NCBI GenBank assembly: GCA_035506535.1
Contig: DATJPE010000101.1
Span: 1-34,577, forward strand
DNA: 34,577 bases
Source of the DNA: Actinomycetes bacterium
GTDB lineage: Bacteria > Actinomycetota > Actinomycetes > DATJPE01
Reading direction: 5' to 3'
The position numbers were made by a program, and so were the translations under genes. Numbering within the stretch: position 1 is the first letter of the stretch; each line of letters starts with the position of its first letter. The notes beneath the pieces were generated by a model. The model saw only the letters and a list, made by a program, of their open reading frames with translations, was not told where the DNA came from and ran no database searches. Below are positions 1 to 8,428 of this stretch, piece by piece.

Positions 1-152
1 ACGGGCTCCTGCTCTGCTGGGCCCACCACGACTGGCTCCACGAACGCGACATCGGGATCACCACGATCGATGGCGGTGGCCTGCGCTTCGACGGCCGCGA
101 CGGCCGGCACTACGGGACGACCTACCCGCCTCAGCTCACCCCCTCGGGATGA
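1..152 (+). CDS. HNH endonuclease, DUF222-type, C-terminal end (partial)
   Basis: Only the last 49 codons lie in the window, read from base 3 to a TGA at 150-152. The peptide contains LLLCWAHHDWLHE followed by DGRDGRHYGTTYPP. This matches the C-terminal HNH core (zinc Cys, paired His, then His/Glu) and short tail of the DUF222/13E12-type HNH proteins that are abundant in actinobacteria. Such proteins are presumed DNA nucleases, sometimes linked to mobile repeats, but usually have no known role. The 5' end and the DUF222 domain are outside the window, so completeness cannot be judged. The roughly 200 bases after it hold no gene. Confidence 0.7.
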   Translation, partial: GLLLCWAHHDWLHERDIGITTIDGGGLRFDGRDGRHYGTTYPPQLTPSG

Positions 153-336
153 GCACTTGACGCTCGAACCTGCCGACCGCCGACTACCGACGGTAGAGGC
201 CTTCGCTAGCAGAGGTAGCGCCGGCACTGGCGCCGCTCGACGTTGCGCTCCTGTCCGTCGCGTGCACGACTCGGTAACGCGGGGAGGAAGGACACGACTG
301 ATCGTCGCCCGGGTCGAGAGCTGAGGCCCGATCGCC

Positions 337-342
337 TAGCCT
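337..342 (+). promoter_or_regulatory. Possible -10 box, leaderless start of the dioxygenase gene
   Basis: TAGCCT lies 6 nt before the ATG at 349, and there is no Shine-Dalgarno sequence upstream. A -10 hexamer at this distance is what a leaderless actinobacterial transcript looks like. I see no convincing -35 element, so this remains a pattern match. Confidence 0.3.
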
Positions 343-348
343 CGCCTC

Positions 349-1281
349 ATGGGCACTGAGTCCTCCCCCGCGACCCCCTCCACCGCCCGGGCGAGCAGGT
401 CGCCATGGTCCCTGACCGAAGACCAGGTGGCCTTCTTCGACGATCAGGGCTACCTCGTGCTGAAGCAGCGAGTGCCGGTCGGTCTGATCGGTCGACTCCA
501 GCGGGCGTCGCAGCGGTGGATGGCCGATGGCCTCGACCCACACCGTGATCGTCCCGGTGACTGGCTGTTCGCGTCGCGACCCTCTGGTCAGGTGATGTAC
601 CGGGTCGACTACCTGCATGACAAGGGTGAGCGGGCGTCACTCGAGCTCCTCGGCTCCCCGGCGATACTTGGCATCGCCGAGAGCCTGGCCGGACCGGACT
701 TCGTCCCCACCTATGAGTCGATGGTCTTCAAGTCGGCGGGTGACGGGGCCCCGATCCCCTGGCATCAGGACGCGGTCCACTCCCGCGCCCACCGGATCTT
801 CAACATCGACGTCTACCTCGATGCCTCGGTGAGCGGTCAGGGGGCGTTGCGGGTCGTGCCAGGCTCCCAGCACCAACGGATCGACGCGTGCGCACTTGTT
901 GAGCGACACGGCTGGGATGTTCCCGGTGCGATCGAAGTGGAGCTCGAACCCGGCGACGTTCTCGTCCATGATGACATGATCATCCATGGCTCCCCGCCCG
1001 CCGTCGCCAACGAACTGCGGCGCACGATCTACCTTGAGTTCCGTTCGTTTCACTGCATCGTCGAGGACGGTCCGTGGACGCCTGAATGGGCCCGCACGAG
1101 GATGCGCCTCGTCCCACTGGCCCTTGCGGAGCACGCCGCGTGGGCTGGGACAGAGGATCGCTACGTATGGCGAGTCAGCGACCACCTGCGGCCCGAGCCC
1201 TTGCGGGACGCCGATGCGGAGCTTCGCGTCGTGCACGAAGTGCACACTCCCGGGAAGTGGTGCAGCCCCGGAGCCTCGTGA
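349..1281 (+). CDS. Phytanoyl-CoA dioxygenase (PhyH) family protein
   Basis: A 310-residue Fe(II)/2-oxoglutarate-dependent oxygenase of the PhyH family, cytoplasmic, expected to hydroxylate a small organic substrate while decarboxylating 2-oxoglutarate. The iron site is visible as H139 and D141 in PWHQDAVH and H213 in DDMIIHGSPP. R225 in NELRRTIY is the likely 2-oxoglutarate carboxylate ligand. The N-terminus (residues 22-60) has the usual family opening, SLTEDQVAFFDDQGYLVLK. Length is typical. The family acts on substrates ranging from phytanoyl-CoA and ectoine to antibiotic precursors, and nothing nearby identifies this one. It stands alone on its strand, and the missing Shine-Dalgarno suggests leaderless translation from 349. 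Confidence 0.85.
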   Translation: MGTESSPATPSTARASRSPWSLTEDQVAFFDDQGYLVLKQRVPVGLIGRLQRASQRWMADGLDPHRDRPGDWLFASRPSGQVMYRVDYLHDKGERASLELLGSPAILGIAESLAGPDFVPTYESMVFKSAGDGAPIPWHQDAVHSRAHRIFNIDVYLDASVSGQGALRVVPGSQHQRIDACALVERHGWDVPGAIEVELEPGDVLVHDDMIIHGSPPAVANELRRTIYLEFRSFHCIVEDGPWTPEWARTRMRLVPLALAEHAAWAGTEDRYVWRVSDHLRPEPLRDADAELRVVHEVHTPGKWCSPGAS

Positions 1282-1440
1282 GCGGTGTCAACAGCCGCAG
1301 GAGATGCTGGCGGCCATGTCAGGGCGATTCGACCTCACCTCCGTCGCCCGCGGACATCCGGAGCCTGGCGCCTGGCGGCGTCGGCCCCGCGAGATGCTGC
1401 GTCGCAGGGACCTCTGCTGGAAGGGCGCACGGCCATCAGG

Positions 1441-1709
1441 CCTGGTCGCCGACAGGTAGGCGACGGGATCGGGGAGGCCCTTGAGCTCGACGGTGCCGCG
1501 GTCCAAGAACCTGACCTGGTTATCGAGCCCCCCGCGAGGTCGGCGATCCAGGCACTCAGTTCACCTCGCCGGCGGCCGCCGTCGAGCAGGATGCCGAGGG
1601 TCGGTGATGGGCGTCGTGGCAGGATGGCGGAGCCCACGTTGAGTACGAAGGCTCGCGAGAAGACGTGCTCGCTTGGGCTCGACGTCAACCTGCTGCGGTC
1701 CATGACCAT
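1441..1709 (-). pseudogene. Degenerate class III cyclase C-terminus, frameshifted
   Basis: The 509 bases between 1281 and 1791 contain no convincing intact gene. On the minus strand one frame gives GELSAWIADLAGG. After a one-base shift at a run of six G (plus-strand C at 1528-1533) another frame continues LDNQVRFLDRGTVELKGLP and then DPVAYLSATR. Joined, this aligns with the end of class III cyclases, for example VKDLVAGSG...DRGLHELKGVPE in the cyclase at 13633-14958. The cyclase core is absent upstream. I read it as the relic of a cyclase gene; the homopolymer could instead be a sequencing error. The rest of the gap (1282-1440, 1710-1790) shows nothing I can assign. Confidence 0.4.
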
Positions 1710-1790
1710 GGCGAGGATGATCCGACCGACTCGCCCAATCCTCGTGGATCCCCGTAGCCGATCTGCAGGCTCCGTATCGGCGAGCTCAGG

Positions 1791-2732
1791 TCAGTGAAGG
1801 AGTTCACCGACCTCCCGGGCCAGGTCGACTGAGGCTTCGATCTCGACTCTTCGGTTCGTCAGGCTCTCCACGTTGATGCCGAAGGGAAGGCCAAGCCGGC
1901 GACAGAAGCCGATCAGTGCGCGGGCGTTGGTCAGGCACTGGTCGTGGGACTCGGTCAGTGGGTCCTGCGACCGAGTGAGCTCGGTGTGCAGCCAGCGTGG
2001 GACATCGATGCCGAGCCACGACATGAACTGCAGGGTCTTCATGGATCCACAGGGGGCCAGGGTGAGGACGACTGGGCGGGGGACGACGCCCTCGTCCCGG
2101 CAGAGATAGACGTAATCCGACAGCAGGTCCCGGCTGTGATCCAGGTCGTAGCAGACCTGGGAGACGAAGAATTCGCAGCCGTCCAGCTGCTTGCTCAGCA
2201 TCCGACGGTGCTCCTGGCCTGTCCGGACATGCCGTTCAGCGATGCTGACCCCACCGAGGAGAGGGCGTCGGTCCAGACCAGCGTGCAGCCGGTATGCCTC
2301 GGTGAGCCGGGTCTTCACCGCCTGGCGAGGAGAGGCGGCGCCGACCAGCACTGTGAGCACCCGGTCGACGTCCACCTCGGTCAGCCAACGGCTCAGCTCT
2401 GTCTCGGTGTACTTGCCGACTGCGCGATAGACGACCACCGGTCTGGTCCAGCCGGACAGGTGCCGGTCCAAGAAGTCCGCGGGATCCATCATCGGCATGA
2501 ACGGGAAGGGCCGTGGCTCCGGAGAGCGATCGCTTTCGGCATCCACGTCGTAGATGATCAACCCATCCAGCGCCACCGAGTCCAGTCGCGCCAGCGTGGC
2601 CTGGGCGATCTCGTCAGCGCGATCAGGAGTCGTCGCAAGTCTTGGCGGAGTGATCCCGTACAGGAGCACACCGTGCTCAGCCCGTCGCAGCAGTTCCAGC
2701 GCGGGACCGTCTCCGCCCACGGCCATCGGCAC
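1791..2732 (-). CDS. Methylenetetrahydrofolate reductase-like (MetF-fold) protein
   Basis: A 313-residue TIM-barrel protein of the MTHFR type. Family signatures are LLGGVSIAERH (158-168), the GCEFFVSQVCY strand (185-195) and GINVESLTNRR (285-295). True MetF enzymes reduce methylene-THF to methyl-THF with FAD and have a catalytic Glu in a FEFFPP-type motif near the N-terminus. Here the equivalent stretch is LYGITPP, with Gly26 where Glu is expected. It may therefore be a divergent or flavin-independent reductase, as reported for some actinobacterial MTHFR-like proteins, or may act on another substrate. The start is uncertain: GTG at 2732 or the ATG two codons later. It lies 40 nt downstream of the DUF1990 gene on the same strand, so the two may be co-transcribed. 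Confidence 0.7.
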   Translation of the reverse strand: MPMAVGGDGPALELLRRAEHGVLLYGITPPRLATTPDRADEIAQATLARLDSVALDGLIIYDVDAESDRSPEPRPFPFMPMMDPADFLDRHLSGWTRPVVVYRAVGKYTETELSRWLTEVDVDRVLTVLVGAASPRQAVKTRLTEAYRLHAGLDRRPLLGGVSIAERHVRTGQEHRRMLSKQLDGCEFFVSQVCYDLDHSRDLLSDYVYLCRDEGVVPRPVVLTLAPCGSMKTLQFMSWLGIDVPRWLHTELTRSQDPLTESHDQCLTNARALIGFCRRLGLPFGINVESLTNRRVEIEASVDLAREVGELLH

Positions 2733-2772
2733 AGCATGTCAAGACCCTCGGCCCTCGGGTACCGATGTGACG

Positions 2773-3357
2773 CTATCGCGCGGTCGAACGTCCCTTCGAG
2801 CGCCCGACGGCGGTGGGCGAGAGCGCGTGGAGGTATCGCCGCCGATAGGCGTGTTGAGCCAGCCGCACCACCGGCCAGGCGGCGCGCCACACGCCCTTGC
2901 CGGGCGTGGAGAGGGAGCGAATGGTCAGGCGTACGGCTCCCGATGGGTCTCGCGAGACGATGAAGGCTTCCTCACCTGAGACGGGATGCCCGTCCAACGT
3001 TCCGTAGGCGAGCCCGCATCGGTCTTCGGTCTGGACCACGGCAATGACCTCGATCGGTTCGCGCACGGTCAGCGGCCCAGCACCGGCGATCAGCCACAGC
3101 CGGTCGCCCTGACGCGCAGGGCCGACGTGGGGGGACTCGACGGTGAACCCGCTACGGGACTTCACCTTCCACGTGAGCACGTCGTCAGAGGCGGCGACCC
3201 AGCAGGTCTCCCCTCGACCGATCACGGCTGACGCCTCGAAGCTGCGAGGGCCGGTCGACGTCTTCCACTCCTCGGACTCGATGCCGGTCGCGCCGACGAA
3301 CTCGTAGGTCAGGCCTCGCTGGACCAAGGGCGTCCGGCGAGATCCAGCCACGGGCAT
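2773..3357 (-). CDS. DUF1990 family protein
   Basis: A 194-residue protein matching the DUF1990 (UPF0548) family. It shows an opening LTYEFVGATG, then a central CGLAYGTLDGHPVSGEEAF block (near residues 113-132) with the conserved glycines and GEEAF, and a tail with VRLAQHAYRRRYLHAL. The family is widespread in actinobacteria and has no established biochemical function; I do not assign one. There is no signal peptide or membrane segment, so it is probably cytoplasmic. It is flanked on the same strand by a small membrane protein gene upstream (70-nt gap) and the MTHFR-like gene downstream (40-nt gap), suggesting a small operon. Confidence 0.75.
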   Translation of the reverse strand: MPVAGSRRTPLVQRGLTYEFVGATGIESEEWKTSTGPRSFEASAVIGRGETCWVAASDDVLTWKVKSRSGFTVESPHVGPARQGDRLWLIAGAGPLTVREPIEVIAVVQTEDRCGLAYGTLDGHPVSGEEAFIVSRDPSGAVRLTIRSLSTPGKGVWRAAWPVVRLAQHAYRRRYLHALSPTAVGRSKGRSTAR

Positions 3358-3426
3358 ATCGTGCCTCGGCGGCCGCGATTGCCGACACCGGACCCGCCCC
3401 TGGGCGCCGATCGGCTCCGCCGCGCG

Positions 3427-3846
3427 TCAGCCCGGCTGATCGTCGGGTAGCGCCACTATGGACGCGGCAAGGCGACGGGTCGACCAGCCGAGCAGTCCGA
3501 GGATGGTGACAACAACGCCACCCAAGGCCAGCCACGGGAAGACGAACCAGTCGGCCACGGCGATGGCGACCCCGACCACAGGGAGCAGCCAGCCTGGGAC
3601 TCGGTTCCACCACCCGGCCGCGAAGAACCCGCGCGCCCACGCGTCGGCGACGGCTGCGACTGCAGGGTCCGGATGTCGCTGGCCCGCCAAGGCGCGTTCG
3701 CGCACCTCGACCCGTTCCGTTCTCGGCAGTGCCTTCCACGCCCGTCGGGCAGACTCACGATCTCCGCTCGTCCAGCCATCTTCCGGGTGCGCCACCGCGC
3801 GATCGTAAGGCGCGACCCGGAAGTACTCCTGAGCCACCTCGCACAC
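3427..3846 (-). CDS. Small membrane protein with two TM helices, unknown function
   Basis: A 139-residue hypothetical protein. The N-terminal half is hydrophilic and charged (PYDRAVAHPEDGWTSGD onward). The second half has two adjacent hydrophobic stretches, roughly VPGWLLPVVGVAIAVADWF and LALGGVVVTILGLLGW, separated by a short turn, which would place it in the cytoplasmic membrane with most of its mass on one side. The start is a GTG at 3846; the frame is open only about ten codons further upstream, so the start is well bounded even though no clear ribosome site is seen. I do not recognise a family. It is divergent from the hypothetical gene at 3972 and co-directional with the DUF1990 gene. 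Confidence 0.55.
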   Translation of the reverse strand: MCEVAQEYFRVAPYDRAVAHPEDGWTSGDRESARRAWKALPRTERVEVRERALAGQRHPDPAVAAVADAWARGFFAAGWWNRVPGWLLPVVGVAIAVADWFVFPWLALGGVVVTILGLLGWSTRRLAASIVALPDDQPG

Positions 3847-3971
3847 GATCCGCGGATCCGCGTGCCCCGGTCTGTCTCAGGACGAGCTGAATTCCTCGCC
3901 GAAGATCGCCGAGATCGGCTCGGCCGCGAAGCAAGGCCTCGATCGGGCGGTCGAAGGGGCATTCTGTGTGA

Positions 3972-4406
3972 GTGGATGCCGTCGTCGATCTGGTCTCGGG
4001 CTTCCTCGGAGGTAGGGTCGCGGCCTGGGTGGAACCCTCGAGCCGGTTCTCAGCCAAGGGAGCCGTTCGGCGGGTCTCGCTCTTCGGCGACCGGAAACGG
4101 CTGCAAGTCCCCGTCCGCATGACGTCGCGCCCGGTCGGGACGGGCAAGGTGAGTCGCACGACGTTCGGACTGGCCATCGATGGCGGACGATCTCCACACA
4201 AGATCACCAAAGGATGGTGGGATGCGTCGGAGTACGGTCCCTTCGAGGACGTTGTCGGGGATGGCGTGGTGACGGCCGCATCGGACCGTGATCTGCACAC
4301 GGTCGTCTGGATGATCACTCCGCTCGGCCGTGGTCGCGTTCGCGACCTGGAGTTCATCGAGACGGACTGGGCGATCCTGCAGGAAGCCGCTCGCGAAGGG
4401 CGCTGA
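3972..4406 (+). CDS. Hypothetical protein
   Basis: A 144-residue soluble protein without a family I recognise. It has no signal peptide or transmembrane segment. The middle (about residues 60-100) is strand-rich with SRTTFGLAIDGG and KGWWDASEYGPFEDV, and the C-terminus is a charged helix (ETDWAILQEAAREGR). The chosen GTG at 3972 is about 13 nt after an AAGGGG sequence, a weak ribosome site. Third-position GC is high across the frame, as in its neighbours. It runs convergent with the methyltransferase gene, leaving only 36 nt between stop codons, with no obvious terminator hairpin there. Confidence 0.5.
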   Translation: MDAVVDLVSGFLGGRVAAWVEPSSRFSAKGAVRRVSLFGDRKRLQVPVRMTSRPVGTGKVSRTTFGLAIDGGRSPHKITKGWWDASEYGPFEDVVGDGVVTAASDRDLHTVVWMITPLGRGRVRDLEFIETDWAILQEAAREGR

Positions 4407-4442
4407 GCCGTTACGGATGTGATGATGGCGCTAGAGGCACCG

Positions 4443-5135
4443 TCAGCCCGGCTTGCGTGCCCGGCCGGCGATCAACGGCCGCAGGATCGGAGGCATCCCC
4501 CGCCAGGTCGCCTGCCGGACCTCCCCCGGCTCGAGGCCGCAGGTCGCGAGTAGCTCGCCGGTTGACCGGTTGCAGCGGCAGCCCTGGGCGAAGCGGCGCC
4601 ACGGCCTGGCGGCCAGGTCCTGCCAGCGAGCCAGTGTCGGCGAGTCGGATCGGACGTGCTCGATGAAGAGCAGCTCACCACCGGGGCGAAGTACCCGGGC
4701 GATCTCGCGCAGAGCGAGGTCGGGAGCGTCGACCGTGCACAGTACGAAGGTGGACACGACGGTATCCACGGACCGGTCGCCGAACGGCAGCAGCTCGGCG
4801 TGTCCGTCGAGCACCCGCACCGGCCGTTCGTCGCGGCGTCGCAGCCGTCGTTCCAGCCGGGTACGCATAGCAGCGTCTGGCTCGACGATCGCCAGCTCGT
4901 GGAGGTCGTCCGGGTAGTGGGGAAGGTTGAGGCCGGTGCCGCCACCGATCTCCACGGTGCGCCCCCGGGCGTGGCTGAGTTGCTCGGCGCGCAGCGTTCT
5001 CACGCCGAGCCGCTCGCCCGCCCACAGGAAGGGGTCATAGAGGACGGCGAAGGCGTGCGCCCACGCGGTGTCGGATGACTGTGTGGTGGAGGTCCGCTCT
5101 TCTCTTGGTGACGGCTGTGTCGTGGCTGGGTGCAT
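4443..5135 (-). CDS. Class I SAM-dependent methyltransferase
   Basis: A 230-residue methyltransferase of the Methyltransf_11 (UbiE-like) kind. The SAM-binding motif I is VEIGGGTGLN (61-70), the acidic residue ending strand 2 is E85 in IVEPD, the next motif is LPFGDRSVDTVVSTFV (116-131), and the post-motif is RVLRPGGELLFIEH (147-160). The region after it contains paired cysteines (GCRCNRS) and resembles the small-molecule or lipid methyltransferases related to METTL7/UbiE. The substrate is unknown. The first 25 residues are low-complexity and polar, so translation may begin later than the ATG at 5135. It lies 85 nt downstream of the hydrolase-LuxR gene on the same strand. Confidence 0.8.
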   Translation of the reverse strand: MHPATTQPSPREERTSTTQSSDTAWAHAFAVLYDPFLWAGERLGVRTLRAEQLSHARGRTVEIGGGTGLNLPHYPDDLHELAIVEPDAAMRTRLERRLRRRDERPVRVLDGHAELLPFGDRSVDTVVSTFVLCTVDAPDLALREIARVLRPGGELLFIEHVRSDSPTLARWQDLAARPWRRFAQGCRCNRSTGELLATCGLEPGEVRQATWRGMPPILRPLIAGRARKPG

Positions 5136-5220
5136 GGGTACGACGCTGCGCCCGGCGCTCTCTCCGCCGCTTCGCTCGACCAGGCCATCTGACAGCGATG
5201 GCCCGTTCCGGTGATCGGCG

Positions 5221-6255
5221 TCAGATCAGGCCGAGCCGACCGGCCTCGGCCACGGCCGCCGTACGGGAGCCACGGCCGAGCTTGTGACGGATGTTGGCCA
5301 CGTGCCGATGGACGGTGTGTGGGCTCAGGACGAGCTGCTCGGCGATCTCCCGGTCGCTCAACCCGTGCGCGACCAGTTCGAGGACCTCTCGCTCCCGGGA
5401 GGACAGCAGGACGGCGGCTGGCTCGTCGGCCAGCCGCCGTCGCGAGTCCTCCGGCGCGAGGGCGGTCCGCAGGGCGCGCGCCACCGAATGTGCGTCGCCG
5501 GCCCACGGGAAGTGCGCGCTCCCGTCGAGCGGGACCAGGGCCGCGCCAGGGATGGCTGCAGCGATCTCACGGCCGAGCTGGTAGGGGATCGCGCGGTCGC
5601 CGCGGCGGTGGACCACCAGCGTGGGTGCGCGGACACTGCCGAGCTCGGCCCGCACGTCGTTGCGGAAGAAGAACCCGAGCAGCGCGGCAGCGGCCTGCGG
5701 ACTCGCGGCTGCTCGCTGGTAACGAGCCAGCCGCTGCTGCTCAGCGCTGCCCGTGTCGCCCAGGAAGATGTCGGCTAGGACGCGTGCCCCCAGTCCCCAG
5801 TGCAACCGCACGGTCGTCAGCAAGGCCTCGCGAACCTGTGGCGAGGCAACCGCGGAGCCGTCGGCGCTCGCGCCGTACAGCAGCAGGCGGCTGACCCGCT
5901 CGGGAAACCGCGCCGCGAAGGCGATCGCCGCGCAGCTACCCATGGAGCCACCGACCAGCACCACGTCGTCGAGCCCCAGGTGGTCGAGCACCGCGCGCAG
6001 CAAGCCGACCTCAGCGTCGAGTGTCAGGTCTTCCTCGCGCACCCCGCGGTCGGACAGGCCGACTCCGAGGCGGTCGTAGCGCACCAGGGTGTGGCCAAGG
6101 GCCACCGCCTCCCACAGCCCGCGGAAGGCCGTGTTCTCCCAGTCCAGCTCCAGGTGGCTGACCCACCAGGCGGGCGCCACCAGCGCGGGCCCCTCGCCGG
6201 TCACGGCGTACGCGATGCGATGGCCCGCGAACTGCAGGAACCGGTACTCGCTCAC
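5221..6255 (-). CDS. Alpha/beta-hydrolase fused to C-terminal LuxR-type HTH
   Basis: A 344-residue two-domain protein. Residues 1-265 form an alpha/beta-hydrolase with a complete catalytic triad by inspection: Ser104 in GGSMG, Asp220 in HRRGDRAIPY and His248 in DGSAHFPW. Residues 283-344 are a GerE/LuxR DNA-binding domain (LLSSREREVLELVAHGLS, then the recognition helix around SPHTVHRHVANIRHKLG). The design suggests a one-component regulator whose hydrolase domain binds or hydrolyses a small ligand and whose HTH controls nearby promoters. It starts with GTG at 6255 and is divergent from the GH9 cellulase, whose promoter region of about 270 nt it shares, so that gene is a natural candidate target; this is inference from position only. 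Confidence 0.85.
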   Translation of the reverse strand: MSEYRFLQFAGHRIAYAVTGEGPALVAPAWWVSHLELDWENTAFRGLWEAVALGHTLVRYDRLGVGLSDRGVREEDLTLDAEVGLLRAVLDHLGLDDVVLVGGSMGSCAAIAFAARFPERVSRLLLYGASADGSAVASPQVREALLTTVRLHWGLGARVLADIFLGDTGSAEQQRLARYQRAAASPQAAAALLGFFFRNDVRAELGSVRAPTLVVHRRGDRAIPYQLGREIAAAIPGAALVPLDGSAHFPWAGDAHSVARALRTALAPEDSRRRLADEPAAVLLSSREREVLELVAHGLSDREIAEQLVLSPHTVHRHVANIRHKLGRGSRTAAVAEAGRLGLI

Positions 6256-6457
6256 GCGGCCACGGTGTCACAGCCCACGTCTCGCGGCGAGGTCCCGGAC
6301 CGCCGGACGGGCGCTGATCGATCGGAGGAACACGTGATCAGGCAGGATGGGTGCTCTGGCGCACGAGACGCCTGACCGGTCGACCGGACCGGCCAGCCGA
6401 CCGCGCCTGTCAGACACATCGGGCGCGCGGGGGCACGAAGCGTCCGACACGTCGACC

Positions 6458-6486
6458 TTGACGGGGCGGGCGGCGGGCCGTACCTT
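6458..6486 (+). promoter_or_regulatory. Sigma70-like promoter of the GH9 cellulase gene
   Basis: TTGACG at 6458-6463 and TACCTT at 6481-6486 are separated by 17 nt, an ideal spacing for a housekeeping promoter. Transcription would begin near 6493. The start-site region holds AAACCGTAAAGTTTCC (about 6494-6509), with short AAAC/GTTT arms, which could be an operator for carbohydrate control. A GAAGGAG ribosome site (6514-6520) follows, 5 nt before the GTG at 6526. Confidence 0.45.
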
Positions 6487-6525
6487 CCCAACAAACCGTA
6501 AAGTTTCCTGTCTGAAGGAGTCCGG

Positions 6526-8427
6526 GTGCGCAGGCTGATCGTCGGCGGTCTCGCCGTGGTCCTCGCCGCCTCCTTGGTGGGGGGTCCCGCTCGGGGCGCC
6601 ACGCAGCCGCACGGGTACGTCCGGGTGGACCAGCTCGGCTACCTCGCCGGTGAGCGCAAGGTGGCGTACGTCCTGCTGGACCGCCCCACGAAGGACCTCG
6701 CCTTCACCGTCGAGAACGCGGCGGGTCGCCAGGTTTACTCCGGGCACGTCGGCGTCTCGACCGGTTCGTGGAACGCGTCCTACCGCGCGGTCTACCCGAT
6801 CGACATCAGCGCGCTGCGTGTCCACGGCCGCTACCGGATCACAGTCCCAGGGGCGGGCGCGACATCGCCGTGGTTCCGGGTCGCGAACGCGTCGGACCTC
6901 CTGAAGCCGCGGGTCACCGACGCCGTGCGCTTCTTCGAGGCGCAGCGCGACGGCGACGACGTCATCGCGAGCGTGCTGGACCGCAAGCCGTCGCATCTGA
7001 ACGATCGCAAGGCCTCTGTCTACGCCTGGCCGAGGTACGAGAGCCCGGACAGCGACGCCATCGTCGGGTCGACGCTGAAGCGCATCGGCGGCCCGGTCGA
7101 CGTCGAGGGCGGCTGGTTCGACGCCGGCGACTTCATCAAGTTCGCCCACACCACCGCCTATGCCGTCGACCTCATGCTCGTCAGCCAACGCGACCTCGGT
7201 AACCGGCGCGGGACGCTGGACGACGAGGCCCGGTACGGGCTGCGCTGGCTCGCCAAGACCTGGGATCCGACGCACGATGCGCTCTACTTCCAGGTCGGCA
7301 TCGGCTCGGGCAATACGGCCGGCACCTTCTTCGGCGACCACGACTCGTGGCGTCTCCCCCAGGAGGACGACACCGTCAAGGGGTCGGCGAACCGCTACGT
7401 CCGCAACCGACCGGTCTTCGCGACCGACGCCCGGCCCGGCCACCTCGCGCCCAACCTCGCCGGTCGGATCTCCGCCGCCTTCGCGTTGGCGGCCCAGCTC
7501 GACGCGACCCGCCACCCCGTTCGCGCGCGCCGCGAGCTCGCGATCGCGGCCCAGATCTACGGTCGGGCGAAGACCACCCACGTCCACGCGTCCGACGTCG
7601 TCACGGCCCTGCCCCACGCCTTCTATCCGGAGTCAGCCTGGCGCGACGACATGGAGCTCGGCGCCACCGAGCTCTCGCGCGCCGCGTTCGCCCTGCACGA
7701 CCCGCGTGCGCGGCTCTGGCTGGCCCAGGCGTCGCACTGGGCGCGCTCATACCTGGCGCACGAGGCGGGCGACGACACGCTCAACCTGTACGACGTCAGC
7801 GGGTTGGCCCACGCCGAGCTCGCCAGGCTCATCCACGCGCACAAGACCACCGCCGTCATCCACCGGACCCGGTCCCTGGTGCTCGCCGACCTTCGCGCCC
7901 AGCTCGGCCGCGGGATGGCACACGCCAAGGCGGACCCGTTCCGGGCGGGTGGGAACGCCGACGACTTCGACGTCGCGAGCCACACCTTCGGCCTCGCCGC
8001 GACGGCGGCGCTCTACCACCGGGTCACCGGCTCGGACACCTATGACGCGTTCGGCACCTCACAGCGGGACTGGGTGCTCGGCGACAACCCCTGGGGCGTC
8101 TCGCTCATGATCGGAGTCGGCACGACGTACCCCGCCTGCCCGCAGCACGTGGTCGCCAACCTGTCGGGGTCGCTGACCGGCCACGGGCGGGTGCTCAAGG
8201 GCGCTGTCGTCAACGGCCCCAACAGTGCCGACCTCTTCTCTGACGGCCTGGGCGACTTCTTCGACACCGGCCGGACCTGCCCGGTCGACGGGGTGGACCA
8301 CTACGCGATCTTCACCGGCCACGGGGCGCAGTTCGTCGACGACGTACGCGCGTGGCAGACCGACGAGCCAGCGCTCGATTTCACCGCGAGCGCGCTGCTG
8401 GCGTTCGCCGAGCAGAGCGTCGGGTGA
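6526..8427 (+). CDS. Secreted glycoside hydrolase family 9 endoglucanase
   Basis: A 633-residue exported cellulase (beta-1,4-glucanase). A Sec signal peptide occupies residues 1-25 (MRRLIVGGLAVVLAASLVGG, cleavage near ARGA). Residues 30-118 form the Ig-like CelD_N domain that precedes many GH9 modules, and about 125-628 is the (alpha/alpha)6 GH9 catalytic domain. Catalytic residues are the pair D199/D202 in GGWFDAGDF, H541 in CPQHVVANLSG and the acid E614 in TDEPALDFTAS. There is no carbohydrate-binding module, dockerin or cell-wall anchor, so it is probably a free extracellular enzyme for cellulose or cello-oligosaccharides. It is monocistronic: strong ribosome site and promoter upstream, and a hairpin after the stop. 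No other cellulase gene is nearby. Confidence 0.93.
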   Translation: MRRLIVGGLAVVLAASLVGGPARGATQPHGYVRVDQLGYLAGERKVAYVLLDRPTKDLAFTVENAAGRQVYSGHVGVSTGSWNASYRAVYPIDISALRVHGRYRITVPGAGATSPWFRVANASDLLKPRVTDAVRFFEAQRDGDDVIASVLDRKPSHLNDRKASVYAWPRYESPDSDAIVGSTLKRIGGPVDVEGGWFDAGDFIKFAHTTAYAVDLMLVSQRDLGNRRGTLDDEARYGLRWLAKTWDPTHDALYFQVGIGSGNTAGTFFGDHDSWRLPQEDDTVKGSANRYVRNRPVFATDARPGHLAPNLAGRISAAFALAAQLDATRHPVRARRELAIAAQIYGRAKTTHVHASDVVTALPHAFYPESAWRDDMELGATELSRAAFALHDPRARLWLAQASHWARSYLAHEAGDDTLNLYDVSGLAHAELARLIHAHKTTAVIHRTRSLVLADLRAQLGRGMAHAKADPFRAGGNADDFDVASHTFGLAATAALYHRVTGSDTYDAFGTSQRDWVLGDNPWGVSLMIGVGTTYPACPQHVVANLSGSLTGHGRVLKGAVVNGPNSADLFSDGLGDFFDTGRTCPVDGVDHYAIFTGHGAQFVDDVRAWQTDEPALDFTASALLAFAEQSVG

Positions 8428-8428
8428 G

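Noticed and set aside
3847-3858. GATCCGCGGATC palindrome
   Set aside because: A perfect 12-bp palindrome next to a start codon, but short GC-rich palindromes are common here and nothing else supports an operator.
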